A stretch of 64,000 bases of DNA from Pinus tabuliformis (lineage: Eukaryota; Streptophyta; Pinopsida; Pinales; Pinaceae): assembly GCA_031772625.1 (NCBI GenBank), contig CM062817.1:945994327-946058326 (forward strand). Reading direction: 5' to 3'. Made by a program: the position numbers and the translations under genes. The notes under the pieces were generated by a model that was given only the letters and a program-made list of their open reading frames with translations, made no database searches and had not been told where the DNA came from. Positions 33,535-44,854 of the stretch are shown piece after piece; positions within the stretch are counted from its first letter, which is position 1, and every line of letters begins with the position of its first letter.

Positions 33535-34416
33535 ATGAAGATGAAGGTCCAGTGTGATGTCTATAAAAAAGCAGAGGCCACTTTCCTGTGTTGTGCTGAT
33601 GAGGCTGCTCTCTGTTCAGCCAGTGACAATAATGTCCATGCTGCCAACAAATTAGCTAGCAAACATCAGAGAGTATCCCTCATCAACCCTTCTTGTCAGT
33701 CGCCCAAATGTGACATTTGCCAGGAGAAGACGGGATATTTTTTCTGTCTGGAAGACCGAGCTCTTCTTTGTCGGCAATGCGATGTTTCAATACATTCTCT
33801 TAACAATCTTGTAGCTGCCCATCAAATATTTCTAGTGACAGGGGTTAAGATTGGCCTTGAACCCTTGAACACCATTTCTCCTTCCACAAAAACTTCTACA
33901 CAGTCGTCTGATATCACCAACGAAAAACCACAAACCTTGAGAAATGGTCCAACGGAAGTCCCTGCATCGTTGCATCAAGGAGTACAGAAGGAAATAGGAG
34001 GAGGAGGCATATCCCGAAGAGGTACTGTTTCTGAGTATTTTTCGGATTTGCTACCGCTCTGGAGAATGGATGAATTTCTCAATTTGCCTGACTTGGACAA
34101 TGGTTATGGCTTTGGCGAGGCAGGTTCTTCCAGGGCAGATAATGCCAACTTTGTAGAAGAATGGCCTACAAATTCCTTTAGCACGGAGGAAGATAATTCT
34201 GAAAACTGTCTTGCACAGGTGCCTGAAATTGCATCTCCCCCAACTGCATCTGGGCTTTATTGGCCTCGAAAAACTATTTGTCAACCAAAGGAAGGCAAGC
34301 GAAGAGAGGACTTGATGATCTTTGGATTTGATGATGCTTCCTTGGTTCCAAGATTGCTTCAACTCGTTTCTTTGGGCTTTAACTTAGATATAAAGAGCAA
34401 GAAACGAATACATTAG
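33535..34416 (+). pseudogene. Double B-box zinc finger protein (BBX group IV, BBX20-22-like), captured copy
   Basis: Open frame of 293 residues. B-box 1 (residues 3-48) has CDVY where CDVC is usual and CSASD where C-x2-CD is usual, so two zinc ligands are lost. B-box 2 (about residues 60-103; CDIC...FFC...LLC..CDVSIH...AAHQ) keeps its ligands. Downstream are TVSEYFSDLLPLWRMDEFLNL, matching the SEYL-P-W-V-DFL motif of BBX20-22, and SPPTASGLYWPR. Such proteins are plant transcription regulators of light signalling. It is intron-free here and lies antisense inside a copia-type element, so I read it as a captured cDNA copy with a damaged first box. Expression is unknown. Confidence 0.75.
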
Positions 34417-35739
34417 CAATCATAATACAAAAGTGAACACCACAGCTATTCGATGGTCGAAGCAACCGACCCCACTAAAATCCCCTTCACACGAATTTTT
34501 GAGCTAGAGCCGGTATTGTGTAGCAACAAGATGATGATGCTGAGGTTTATGAATCCCACTCTCAACACCAGAGCACGAGACAAAATAAGCAAGATGCCAA
34601 TCAAAGATCCGCTGCAAGGTTTTCTGTGCAAAGCTTAACTGTAAAGATATTTCACCGGCCTTACAACTCACAGTTGCCCAAATTTTCATTCAAAACTTTT
34701 CTTTTCAAAGCTTATAAATGTTTTCTCATATTACCTTTATGCACGACAAAATGCTACAAATATGCCGCACAAATTTCAGACCAAGGTTTTCAAAGATTCT
34801 ATACATTTGATGCATATAAAAAAAGTTATACAAATATCTCCGTAAAATTGCACGAGTTCCTATATAAAGCTTTTCTGTACAGAATTTTAGATGTCGCCTG
34901 CAATGTCCGTCTTTACATATATATACGAGCAAATATCATAAATGCATATGCCTAAACAGCCCGCCGAGGTTCGAAACCCGTTCCACAGAATCCTTTGGGC
35001 TTAATAAAAAACCAAAACCAATCTCCACCGAAAAATAATCACCGACCTTTGTATCACGAAAAAACTCCCTTACCTCATTGAAGAGTTTTAGCGGCTAAAT
35101 TACTCAAAGCCAGTACTTAGCGTGATCATTTCTCAAATTCCAACGTCTTATCATCGATTGCATGACCAGGGACAAAAGAACACATAAAATGCACTATTAT
35201 TCGCCGGGAGATGCACCGTTTCTCACCCTGAGACTCTAAATTCTGTGAAACGGTGTAATGGCTATTATTTCAGTAATGCTAACTTGACAGAGGCAGCATA
35301 GGCTTGGCAGAGACGCAGTGGATTCTATGCAAAAAGCAGCATTTTGTATATATGTGAATAATGTGTTCGCGTCAGAGCTGTCAGGCTTCTTTTCTTCTAG
35401 GTTTTACCGTTACCTGAACGTTCTTCTCAATTCCACCCGAGATTGATACACCATTTGGCACCCATGGCAGCAGATTATACGATGTCAGGGTAGTGCATCA
35501 GAGTGGCGTAGTCTAGACAGAAGGCACAGTCTTGACAGACAAACGCATATATGTGCATGAATTTCGATTAGGCGCAACAGAGAGATAATCCAAGGAATGG
35601 ACAGAGTCAAAGCATCAAATTTCTGACTATCAGTGAATTAATGGAGTGTTATGGACAGTGAACAGAAATTTCATAACTGATATGCACATAGAGGCCACAA
35701 AACAAATGGCTCAAATTGGAGCAGGACCAGCAATCGCCT
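34417..35739. other. 5' internal region of the copia-type element, unassigned
   Basis: About 1.3 kb between the B-box copy and the primer site. Short frames only. Part may be the 3' UTR of the captured B-box transcript, since both are on the plus strand; I see no clear poly(A) tract. A minus-strand stretch near 35440-35490 reads briefly as protein-like (WVPNGVSISGGIEKNV) but I do not recognise it. Confidence 0.4.
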
Positions 35740-35751
35740 GCTCTGATACCA
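35740..35751 (-). other. Primer binding site, initiator tRNA-Met type
   Basis: TGGTATCAGAGC on the minus strand directly abuts the 5' LTR. This is the standard primer site of many plant Ty1/copia elements and fixes the element's orientation. Confidence 0.9.
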
Positions 35752-35935
35752 TGTTAAACACACATGGACAGCAAAGACAATATGAAAGATAAAACATGCA
35801 ATACATTTTTTATTAACATGAGATATACATTTATAGTACAACATATGACTCTTGGGTTTCAGATCCCAAGGTCTCTTGGACTGCTTTTGTCCATTCGACT
35901 TCCACACTAACCCATTTAGGATTAGGTGTCCAACA
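35752..35935 (-). repeat. 5' LTR of the copia-type element
   Basis: 184 bp, TGTTAAACACAC to GTGTCCAACA in plus coordinates, followed by the target duplicate AATAC (35936-35940) and the resumed antisense gene of T1-C. Confidence 0.9.
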
Positions 35936-36275
35936 AATACTGGCGGACATAATCTCTCACAGAGTCACTCCCTCGGGCCGAACCTGACAAAGAAATGGGG
36001 GCACCCCGCCTCGACAAGCCAGTCAAGAAGTAAATGTCTACTGCAGTCAAGGGGATAGATTTTCCACTAATCTGGAAAACTTGATTGATAGGATCCCGAG
36101 AATCGAGCAAATACTGCAGTAGGTTGATCTGCTGTCTCATGCTAGAGATGCGGAAGAACTTCAGCAAGCCACAGTTCTGTAGCGCGTTCACTGTAACTGG
36201 ATCATGTAGGGCAATCATGTCCTCTTCTTCATGTTCTCGTTCTCGCCATGTAAGGGTCATCTTGCTCCGAGATCT

Positions 36276-38550
36276 CTGAAAAACAAACAAGAGAGGAGTT
36301 AGATCCTGATTTTGATGAGAAACAGGCAAAAATTTTCATCAAAAACTGTGCAACAAATTCCTTTTCTGCGCCCAACGCACCTGCAGCAGTGTTCCACCTG
36401 CGTTGAATGTCAAACTGCCTTCATACTAGCCAACATTCAGTGTAGGTTTCGATGTACCGAGGGTGCGTTGATGGCAGAACGAACCCATCAAACACCAGGG
36501 GCTCAGAAAAGTAGAGAATGAAGCACCAAATGCAAAAAGGAAACCATGAAATGAAAGAGCTCGGGTTTAGCTCCTACCTGGTCCAGACGGCGCCGAGAAT
36601 CGTCCACAGAATCTCTCGAAATCAACTGATGAAAATCAAGGGGGAAAGGCACCTCCAAAGCTCCAACAAACCAAGCTGAAATGAAATGGTAAAATGAGAG
36701 GTAAAAACACTTTTTAATTGCTTTTTACGTAGTTCAAAGTAAAATATTAGCGTTTTAATCTCATTTTCAAGCAAATGTTGTTCATTTCTAACTAGTTTGA
36801 TGAAGCAGTTGAAAATACAGTACTATCTTTGGAAAGATGAAGCTATTTATGGTAAAAAATCAAAACAAGACCATCTAATTGAGCAGTTTTAGCACATAGT
36901 TCATGCTCGTTAAAAAATAAACATAAGACCGAGCAAGTGTTTCAATCCGCATTTAAGCTCGTTAAAAAATGAACTATCCTACGGTAAATAACCACCGTGA
37001 ATGTAGCATTATCAGCCATTAAAGCCTTGGTCGTGTTTGCACCGTCACCTCCACTTTTCCATTGGCCGATCATTCACCTCCATTTGATTGTTTACCCATT
37101 TTGAGGAACAACTGTGAAGAGTGATTTCACTAGCCATCCTTGTGACACTGCCGTGATTGGAAAATTCCAACCCTTACCTGGAATTAGCTGCTACCCATTT
37201 TATCACTCGTTCCTCAAAAGATGAGTCTTCTTTAAGCTCTTTTCATCTGACTCGTAAAATATGAAAAGATTGCCGAGTTTTGGCCTTCCAGCTCGTTAAA
37301 GCGACCGGAAGTGCTATCCCTCCTCTAGATTTTAATCTTTTTGGACCTGAGGGATTATTGCACAAAAAGATCGAGCGCTTGTTTTGTTCGGCTCGTTAAA
37401 ACTATCAAAAATTCATCCCTTCTGTATTGTTTTATACTTTTTCGGACTAAGGGATTAGATGACGAAAAAAGAATTTCGGAGTTAAATTTACGTACCTTTT
37501 CAGACTCTCTAAAAATGAAAAGGACCGAGTTATCTTTGTCGTTAGACTCGTTAAAAAATTAATAGCGACAAACTTGTCTTTAGACGAGAACGAGTTTCAC
37601 TATCGATAGGCTCGTTAAAACATAGCGATGGGTTTGCCCGAAGGGAAAATTATAGAACAAGCATATGTTATCCTCCTCAAGCTTGACAAAAATAAAGAGG
37701 TACTAGTCACCAATGACTGGGGAAAAATTGGGAAGAAATTCAAAGAATCTTTATTGGTAGCAAGTCGCTCTTGAACTTTACACTTCCACTCCGTGCCTGA
37801 GTCGGGTTGGGTTGTTTCATTCACCGGTCACATCACCATGGTCACGCCATACCATCCACATTTGGGGTAAATGCTACCGATCCATCACATAAGTGTCGCC
37901 GACATGTTCAAGAGAAGTCATCCAGAGAAGTCACCCGTGTTCCATCCACTACCATACATTATACTTCATTCCTTCATGACCGCCATCCTGAACCATATAT
38001 CATCAGATTGTTTTCACCTCCATCAAAATCATTTGCTCTGTTCCGTGTCATTGATGTGGGATTCATCAAGGCCCTCCTTTGACGGATCGTTTCTTGTCGA
38101 CATCAGCTCATTATCCAAGAAGTTGATCTAGGAACACCCCATTCAGTACTTTGAAGCTTGCATGCCTCAATGGCAAGTTTCTCACTTCCGGCGAGAGGTA
38201 TACATCAATGACCTTCGACCGAAATATTTTGCGTGGTGTTCGACGCCAAGTCCTTTATTCACACCACGTGAATTGTACTGCAGTACCTTGAGGGTCATCA
38301 TCCTTATCGGTGATTCCTCTCGCGCTTGTTAACAGTTTACATCATCGACTGGTAATCAAGCGATGTCTTTCCATGTTCGACTTCAAAACTTTTCTCACAT
38401 GGATCGACTTGTACTTCGAGTGAAGATCGGACGAGATTGAAGACCCCGGATCTAGTTTCATCCATCCGGGCTGCGATATATATTCAAGAAAAATAAAGAC
38501 ATTGACATGTACAACATTGCAGCACAGATAATCATCCTACCAAAAGGATG
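36276..38550. other. 3' region of T1-C up to the fold-back point
   Basis: Collinear with 10423-12702 of copy A: putative intron 1, first exon end at 36578, hairpin array, then non-coding sequence. It stops at the AGGATG side of the internal hairpin. No additional gene is supported. Confidence 0.65.
37205..37629. repeat. Hairpin array (T1-C)
   Basis: Same series of stems and CTCGTTAAAA-type loops as at 11353-11777, in the same orientation, with a few substitutions. Confidence 0.7.
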
Positions 38551-39255
38551 TGAGGCAGGCATTCCCATGCTCAGCTTTATAAATTCATTTTTATGTACAT
38601 AGGACAGACAATCGTCTGATGGTAGACTGATGATTCTGATGAAGTCATCATCCTTTTGGTAGGATGATTATCTGTGCTGCAATGCTGTACATGTCAATGT
38701 CTTTATTTTTCTTGAATATATATCGCAGCCCGGATGGATGAAACTAGATCCAGGGTCTTCAATCTCGTCCGATCTTCATTCGAAGTACAAGTCGATCCAT
38801 GTGAGAAAAGTTTTGAATTCGAACATGGAAAGACATCGCTTAATTACCAGTCGATGATGTAAACTGTTAACAAGCGCGAGAGGAATCACCGATAAGGATG
38901 ATGACCCTCAAGGTATTGCAGTACAATTCACGTGGTGTGAATAAAGGACTTGGCGTCAAACACCACGCAAAATATTTCGGTCGAAGGTCATTGATGTATA
39001 CCTGTCACTGGAAGTGAGAAACTTTCCATTGAGGCATGCAAGCTTCAAAGTACTGAATGGGGTGTTCCTAGATCAACTTCTTGGATAATGAGCTGATGTC
39101 GACAAGAAGCGATCCGTCAAAGGAGGGCCTTGATGAATCCCACATCAATGACACGGAACGGAGCAAATGATTTTGATGGAGGTGAAAACGATCTGATGAT
39201 ATATGGTTCAGGATGGTGGTCATGAAGGAATGAAGTATAATGTATGGTAGTGGAT
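38551..39255 (-). repeat. Inverted T1 internal segment after the fold-back
   Basis: About 700 bp matching, in reverse, the T1 3' region (12090-12797 of copy A). With 37980-38549 it forms a long inverted repeat whose turning point lies at the CATCCT...AGGATG hairpin. It ends at GTAGTGGATC, where unrelated T1 sequence follows. Confidence 0.8.
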
Positions 39256-39315
39256 CATTTCCCTAGCTGAAATGATCCTGATTTGACACGCTCCCCAGTG
39301 GAGTCGCCATTTTGT
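39256..39315 (-). other. Rearranged joint with inverted T1 primer site
   Basis: A short piece of LTR sequence (GCTGAAATGATCCTGATTTG) is fused to the inverted primer site at 39292-39309 and its spacer. On the minus strand the leader is cut after GCGTGT, the same place as at 14091-14096. Confidence 0.7.
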
Positions 39316-40355
39316 TGTTGGGAAAAGTGTCTACTCAGAACACCCCTATCCCACTAAGGTGTGACAGTGCCTTAGCAACAAACAAGGAAAACTACTTTCG
39401 TATTCTTCTTTATGAATTGTAAATGAAGAGGAATAGGATGAACTAACCTGTGTCTTGCGCTAATCCTTTGATCCAATCTCTCTCCTCTTTGACAGCTTCC
39501 AGCTACCTGCTCCTTCACTCGCCCAACTACACCAAGTTCCTGCAAGATCACAGAAGAGGAAAACTACACAAAGACATGGATTTACGTTCATAAATAGCTT
39601 AGGGTCAGATTTAAGCTAAACATGCATATATAACAAAACATCATTGATACACAAGCATGTAGGAGAAACTCAAATAGTTTTATTGATATAACAAGAAGAT
39701 CCAGGAGGAGATACAACCAAGTGAGTCCCGATCCAGCATCAACCTCCCAGCAAAGGAATCCCTTCTTCACCTCCAACAAAGCATAAATCACCCAATGTAC
39801 TGATCTCACTCTCAAAACCAACAGCAATTCTCTGCAAAGTACAAAATTCCAGCCTTCGGATCTCTGGGATGAGGGATCCATATATAGATGTATGCAGAGA
39901 GGATGAGTCAGCTTATGATTTGACTTGTGGCTTCTCTCTGTCAGTTCTTGCTTCCACTTGGAGACTGAGAGACTCCTACTCATCCTTGGTCGAACACAGT
40001 GAGGCAAGTGTCATTGAGGAAGATTCTGGAAGCTTCCATTGTCTGTCCACCTCGCGGAATGACACTGCCATTTGTCATTTCCCGCTCAGCACACCCTGGT
40101 AGTGCATTTAGGTGCATTGCAACGCACCTAACTAGTGTACTGGGGTGCTATGCAACGCAGCTGGCTAGTGGAGCAGCTGAAATGATCCTGATTTGACTGA
40201 TTCTGAGCAGTTTCTGGTGGAGAACTTCTGGGAGAAGCTGTAGTTGGTTGACCTTGTTCCTCTAGGGGTAGGAACAACACTTTTAGGGACTTAGGATCCC
40301 TTGGTTTATGGACATTTCATGCTTAGAGCTGTAAGGCACAAAAATTTCTATAACA
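39316..40355 (-). repeat. Terminal inverted T1 LTR (1040 bp)
   Basis: Complete LTR in minus orientation with a primer site on its left, so it is a 5' LTR facing left. Its outer end (ATAACA) meets non-T1 sequence CTAAG at 40356, where T2-D coding sequence begins. This marks the right edge of the T1 composite. Confidence 0.9.
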
Positions 40356-41224
40356 CTAAGAAATCAGGCGAAACCCAAACTAAAAAAATAACAGAAGCTT
40401 CTGTGACCAAAGTTGTACAAATTCTCCCTAGAGGAACTCAGGAGACTTCCAGGCCAAAAATTGTAGATATAACTTCAACTAAAACTCAAGCTTCAACTGT
40501 TAATCAAACTATTCCAAATAAGAGAATTCAAAACAAAACTGTTGGTACACAAACTGATTTTCCAAGTGCTGATAGAGAAGATAAAATTACATAGACCACA
40601 ATTGCTAAGGAAGATCTCATACAATCAGGAAAAACTCAACTGCCATTCAACATTAATATAGAGATAGCCAAGTTGAAAATATCAGTTCCTTTGACAGAGT
40701 TAGTGAAGAATGAATCATACAAAGCACAAATCACAGAAACACTAAACATAGGTGAAGGATAAAATGTCGTAAACCTTAATGATGACCAACCTGACTTATT
40801 GTTTGGTCCAAAAGTAAATGGAAAACATCAACAAGGGGGTATCCCTCCATTCTACATTAGCTTAAATGTTCATGATAAAATATTACATTATGATATGCTA
40901 GATTTTGGGTCATCCCACAACCTAATGCCTAAAGCAATCATGAAGAGATTAAACTTAGATATCCCCAGACCATACAAGGACCTCTTTTCCTTTGATTCTA
41001 GCTAAGTCAAATGCCTTGGCCTGATTAAAGATTTGTGTGTGACTCTAGTCAAGTTCCCATCAAAGAGTATTGTTATGGACATAGTAGTTCTTGATATCCC
41101 ACCCAAGTATGGAATGCTATTATCTCGCTCATGGGGAGAAAAATTGTAGGGATCTCTATAGTTAGACATGTCATATGCTACCATCTTTGTTTTTTATTAG
41201 AAAAGAAAACTTTACAAAGGAACA
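40356..41224 (+). pseudogene. gag C-terminus and protease of T2-D
   Basis: After a Lys/Thr-rich gag tail comes AKLKISVPLTELVKN, matched in T2-E (KLKISVSL...ELVKSE). Then a retroviral-type protease with LDFGSSHNLMPKAIM (Asp near 40899; E has LDTGANHNLMPKAVM). Stops are at 40593, 40760, 41003 and several later sites. The Thr-to-Phe and Ala-to-Ser changes next to the active-site Asp suggest loss of activity. Confidence 0.75.
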
Positions 41225-41395
41225 TTGATGAAATACATGGTAATTAGTTTAGAAAAACCACAAAATTACCCTATATACTCCATGCATTATGATATGGACC
41301 CATTTATCTTGTATAATTTAGACAATGGAAAAAATGAGATCACAACTATAGAAGAAAAATACAAAACACCTGATAGTGAAAACATATTTCATGAG

Positions 41396-41812
41396 TCCCT
41401 ATGGCATTTAGATTTTGATGGCTCTATGAATATATTAGGAGTAGGTGCACGAGTTTGGATTCACAACATGAAAAATAATCATTCTGAAGGTCATGCCTTT
41501 AGATTAAACTTTAAATGCACAAACAGCATGGAAAAATATGAGGCTTTAATCTTAGGACTACAAATTGTAAGAAAACTTGGAGCCAAGAGAGTTTATATCA
41601 TGGGAGACTCAAAATGTATTATAAAACAAATTAAAGGAGAACACTCTATGAATAATCCTAGACTTAGACAATAGAAAGAAATTGTCTTAGATTTGATTAA
41701 GGAACTTCTTGAAACTGATTTTGCTGCTATTCCTAGGAAACAGAACATGCAAGCTCATAGTTTGGATACTTTTTCTAGAACTTTCAAATTACCTTTTCTG
41801 CCCAACCACTAG
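41396..41812 (+). pseudogene. Second RNase H of T2-D, between protease and RT
   Basis: RNase H-like domain upstream of RT. Visible residues are Asp in LDFDGSMN, Glu in MEKYEALILGLQ, Asp in IMGDSKCII, and IPRKQNMQAHSLDTFSR, where the final catalytic Asp of an ADSLA motif is His. A TAG at 41672 interrupts it. T2-E has the same domain in the same place, so the order protease, RNase H, RT is a family trait. Confidence 0.7.
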
Positions 41813-42239
41813 TACACATGAGAAGTAAGACACAAACCTATTATACCTAAAAATTTGAAATATTGGCAGATCTTTTCACAAGATTCTCAAATTTATGATT
41901 TCATGAATGTTGAGGAAGAGTTTCAAAACTGTAAAATAGATATTGATTGTATAGTAGATAACATCATAAACAGTGAGTTAGATATAAATGCTTTAGATGT
42001 GGATAAACCCACTAAATTCACTAAAGTAGAAATAGATAACTTGGAAAAAGTAGAAATAGATAACTTGGAAAAAGTAGAAATAGATGAAATAATCAATGAT
42101 GATTCTAATATTTTAAACCTTAAAAATAACTTTTTTCCTAAGTGAATAGTCCCATTAGAAGATTTGCTTGATTCAAATGATGTAGCTAGAAAAAAAAATG
42201 GAGCCATTAAGAGAAAACATAGAAGAATGTAACATAGGA

Positions 42240-43585
42240 ACAGAAGAAACGCTTAAGCTCCACAAAATATCCAAAGCATTACCTCTAGATGAAAAGCCGA
42301 AATACATAAGTTTGTTCAAAGAGTTTCAAGATGCCTTTACCTAGAGTTATGAAGACCTCCAATCTTATTATACCAGCATTATTCAACATAAGACACCCAT
42401 CAAAGAAGATCAGAAACCATTTAAACAAAACCTTAGGAGAATCAATCAAATTCTTGTGCCATTAATTGAAAAATAAGAAAAAATGATGTATGATGCACAA
42501 TTCATAGCACCAATTAGATATTCAGAATGAGTCTTTAACTTGGTCACTACTAGAAAGAAAACAGGAGAAATCAGAATCTGTGTTGATTTCAGGAACTTGA
42601 ACAAAGTGTCATTAAAATATAACTACCCTCTCCCAAAAATGGGCCACATTCTTCAAAGGGTAGTAGGCTCATCCAAAATTTCATTGCTTGATGGATTCTC
42701 TCATACAACCAAATCTTAGTTCAACCTGAGGATCAAGTAAAGATGACATTTACCACTCCCTGGGGTGCTTTCATGTATTTGAAGATGCATTTTGGATTGA
42801 TGAATGCTAGAGCAACATTCCAAAGAGAAATGTACATAGCTCTTGCAAAATAAATCGATGACTTTCTAGTGATTTACCAAGATGACATCACATTTTTTTC
42901 CAAATCAGATAACGAACATCTAGATCACCTAAGAATAGTTTTCATTAAATGTAGAAAATTTGGTATTTCTTTAAATCCCAAAAAGACACTCTTTGGTCTA
43001 GAAGAAGGTAAACTCTTGTGACACATAATATCCAAAGATGGAATTAGAATATATCCAGCTAGAATAGAGGCAATCCTAAACATCACTCGTCCTAGAAACA
43101 TCAAAGAATTACAATCATTCTTAGGGAAAATAATTTTTCTTAGGAGATTCATTTCTAACTTAGCAGAACTAATTAGAGAATTAAATAACATGTTAAAGAA
43201 ATATTCAACACTTAAATGGACAATAGAGGCTAAACAAACTTTTGAGGCAATCAAAGAAGCCCATATCAAAACACCAATCCTCATAAGTCCTGATTTCAAA
43301 AAATATTTTATAATTTTTTCTTTTGCTTCAGAACATACTATTGCAGTAGTCTTGTTGCAAAAGAATGATCAAGGCTATGAGCAGCCTATTGCATTTTTCA
43401 ACAAATCTTTGAGAGATGCTACACTAAAGTACAACATAATGGAAAAACAAGCACTTGCTTTAGTGAAAGCTATTAAAGATTTCAGAGTGTACATCTTGTA
43501 CTCACACATCATTGTTTACGTTCCAAATTTAGTAGTAAACGACATTTTGACACAAAATGGGCCTCAAGGAAAGAGAGGTAAATGA
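42240..43585 (+). pseudogene. RT and native RNase H of T2-D
   Basis: RT has ICVDFRNLNKVS (near 42580) and a YQDD box near 42877, with several stops and a small deletion near 42700. It is followed by the native RNase H region (43190-43585) with FSFASEHTIAVVLLQ, lacking the first catalytic Asp, and HIIVYVPNLVV where the third Asp is usual. The linker before RT (41855-42240) is acidic and unassigned, with a 24-bp tandem repeat near 42029-42076. Confidence 0.8.
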
Positions 43586-44854
43586 ATTTCTACCATTTTG
43601 GAATATGACATAGAAATAAATCCTACAAAGCTTATAAAAGGCCAAGGTTTATCTAGAACTAAAAGTAGATTTTTGAAAATGAAATCAATGAAATATTGTA
43701 TCATTGACAATGCTTTATTTTGTAAAGAAAATGGTGGCATTTTATTGAATTGTTTATTAAAATATGAAGCGGACAAATTTATGCAAGAATTTCATGTAGG
43801 ATATTGTGGAGGACACCTATAATAGAAAAGAACCGTTGATAATATTTTAAGGGCAGGTTTTTACTTTCCCACCCTTTTTGCAGATGTCAAGAAATATGTG
43901 ACCTACTATCACAAGTGCCAAATATTTGAGGGCAAAAAGAAACTCTTACCATTACCTCTCAAACCCATCTCCACAGAAATTCCTTTTCAAGAATGGGGTT
44001 TGGACTTCATTAGGGAAATTCACCATCCTCCTCAGCCCAACATAAATGGATTTTGATAGTCACTGACTACTTTACTAAATGGATAGGAGCCATCCCTTCT
44101 AGACAAGACACAAACTCTATCATCATTTCATTCCTTGAGAACAACATCCTTTCTACGTTTGGATTCCCACAAAATCTCATTACTGATAATGCAACTGCTT
44201 TCAAATCCAAGAAAATGGTAGACTTTTGTAATAGATATCATATTACCCTTGGCCATTCCACTACCTATTACCCTCAAGGTAATGGACTTGCAGAATCCTC
44301 AAACAAAATCTCTGTCAATATCATCAAGAAACTACTAGAAGGCAATATGAAGACCTGGAAAAAAAGGTTGGTTAATGCCTTATGGGTAGACAGACTAACT
44401 ACCAAAAAGTCCATTGGTACATCTCCTTACTAGCTGGTATATGGAATGGATGTTGTCTTTCCATCATCTTTAGGATTATTAGTGATGAAAATGATTCAAG
44501 AGTTGCAAGTAGAACCAAATGATATCCAAAGGAGGATAAATCAGACAATACACTTGCAACAAACTAGAGAAGAAGTCTATGTCAATTCACAAGTGATCCA
44601 GGATAAAATAAAATAAAAAATTGACAAGAAAACCAAAGCTGATGATTTTTACATAGGTGACAAAGTAATCAAATGGGATTCTAGAAGAGAAGAGAAGGGT
44701 AAACATGGTAAATTTGATTTCCTATGGCAAGGCCCTTATATCATTTATGGTTACTGAGGTAACAATAATTTTTTCTTGAGACAGTTAGATGGAAAAGATC
44801 TTCCAGGAGGACCGATCAATGGTATAATGCTGAAGCATTACATATGCACATATT
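43586..44854 (+). pseudogene. Integrase of T2-D
   Basis: Zinc domain (GYCGGHL, then CQIFEG), core (WGLDFI, TDYFTKW, ITDNATAF, and YYPQGNGLAESSNK with the catalytic Glu) and C-terminal domain ending near IMLKHYICTY. Stops occur near 43820, 44057, 44431, 44614 and 44756. Closely similar to T2-E integrase. Confidence 0.8.

Larger units (their letters stand above)
31013..35935 (-). mobile_element. Non-autonomous Ty1/copia-type LTR element carrying host gene sequence
   Basis: Complete 4,923-bp element: 184-bp LTRs at both ends, 5-bp target duplication AATAC (31008-31012 and 35936-35940), polypurine tract and a primer site matching initiator tRNA-Met. The LTRs differ at 4 of 184 positions by my count, so it is fairly young. 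A zinc-knuckle gag remnant is the only retroelement protein I find; no protease, integrase or RT. In the opposite orientation it contains ARF-GAP-like and B-box-like host sequence. It resembles the class of gag-only terminal-repeat elements, with gene capture added. Confidence 0.85.
30098..36260 (-). pseudogene. Antisense spliced gene of T1-C, split by a copia-type insertion
   Basis: ATG at 36260; exon 2 runs down to 30474 but is interrupted at 31013-35935 by another retrotransposon (target AATAC duplicated). The intron spans 30473-30376 and exon 3 spans 30375-30098. The exon 2 pieces (36260-35941 and 31007-30474) read cleanly apart from the insertion, including GMDFQGDPDLVLPDG at the end. 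The insertion therefore hit a relatively well-preserved copy. Identity as for the other copies: TE-encoded protein, plant-mobile-domain-like at best. Confidence 0.6.
20991..38550 (+). mobile_element. T1-C, plus-strand T1 copy lacking both LTRs
   Basis: Starts at the primer site with no 5' LTR and keeps leader, gag-protease, pol, second RNase H, antisense gene and hairpin array. It stops at 38550 in the internal CATCCT...AGGATG hairpin, where the sequence turns back on itself. Neither a polypurine tract nor a same-orientation 3' LTR is present. A copia-type element (31013-35935) is inserted in its antisense gene. Confidence 0.85.

Noticed and set aside
34965-34980. GGTTCGAAACC resembling a tRNA or SINE B box
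   Set aside because: No A box or tRNA fold could be found upstream on either strand; a single 11-base match is expected by chance.
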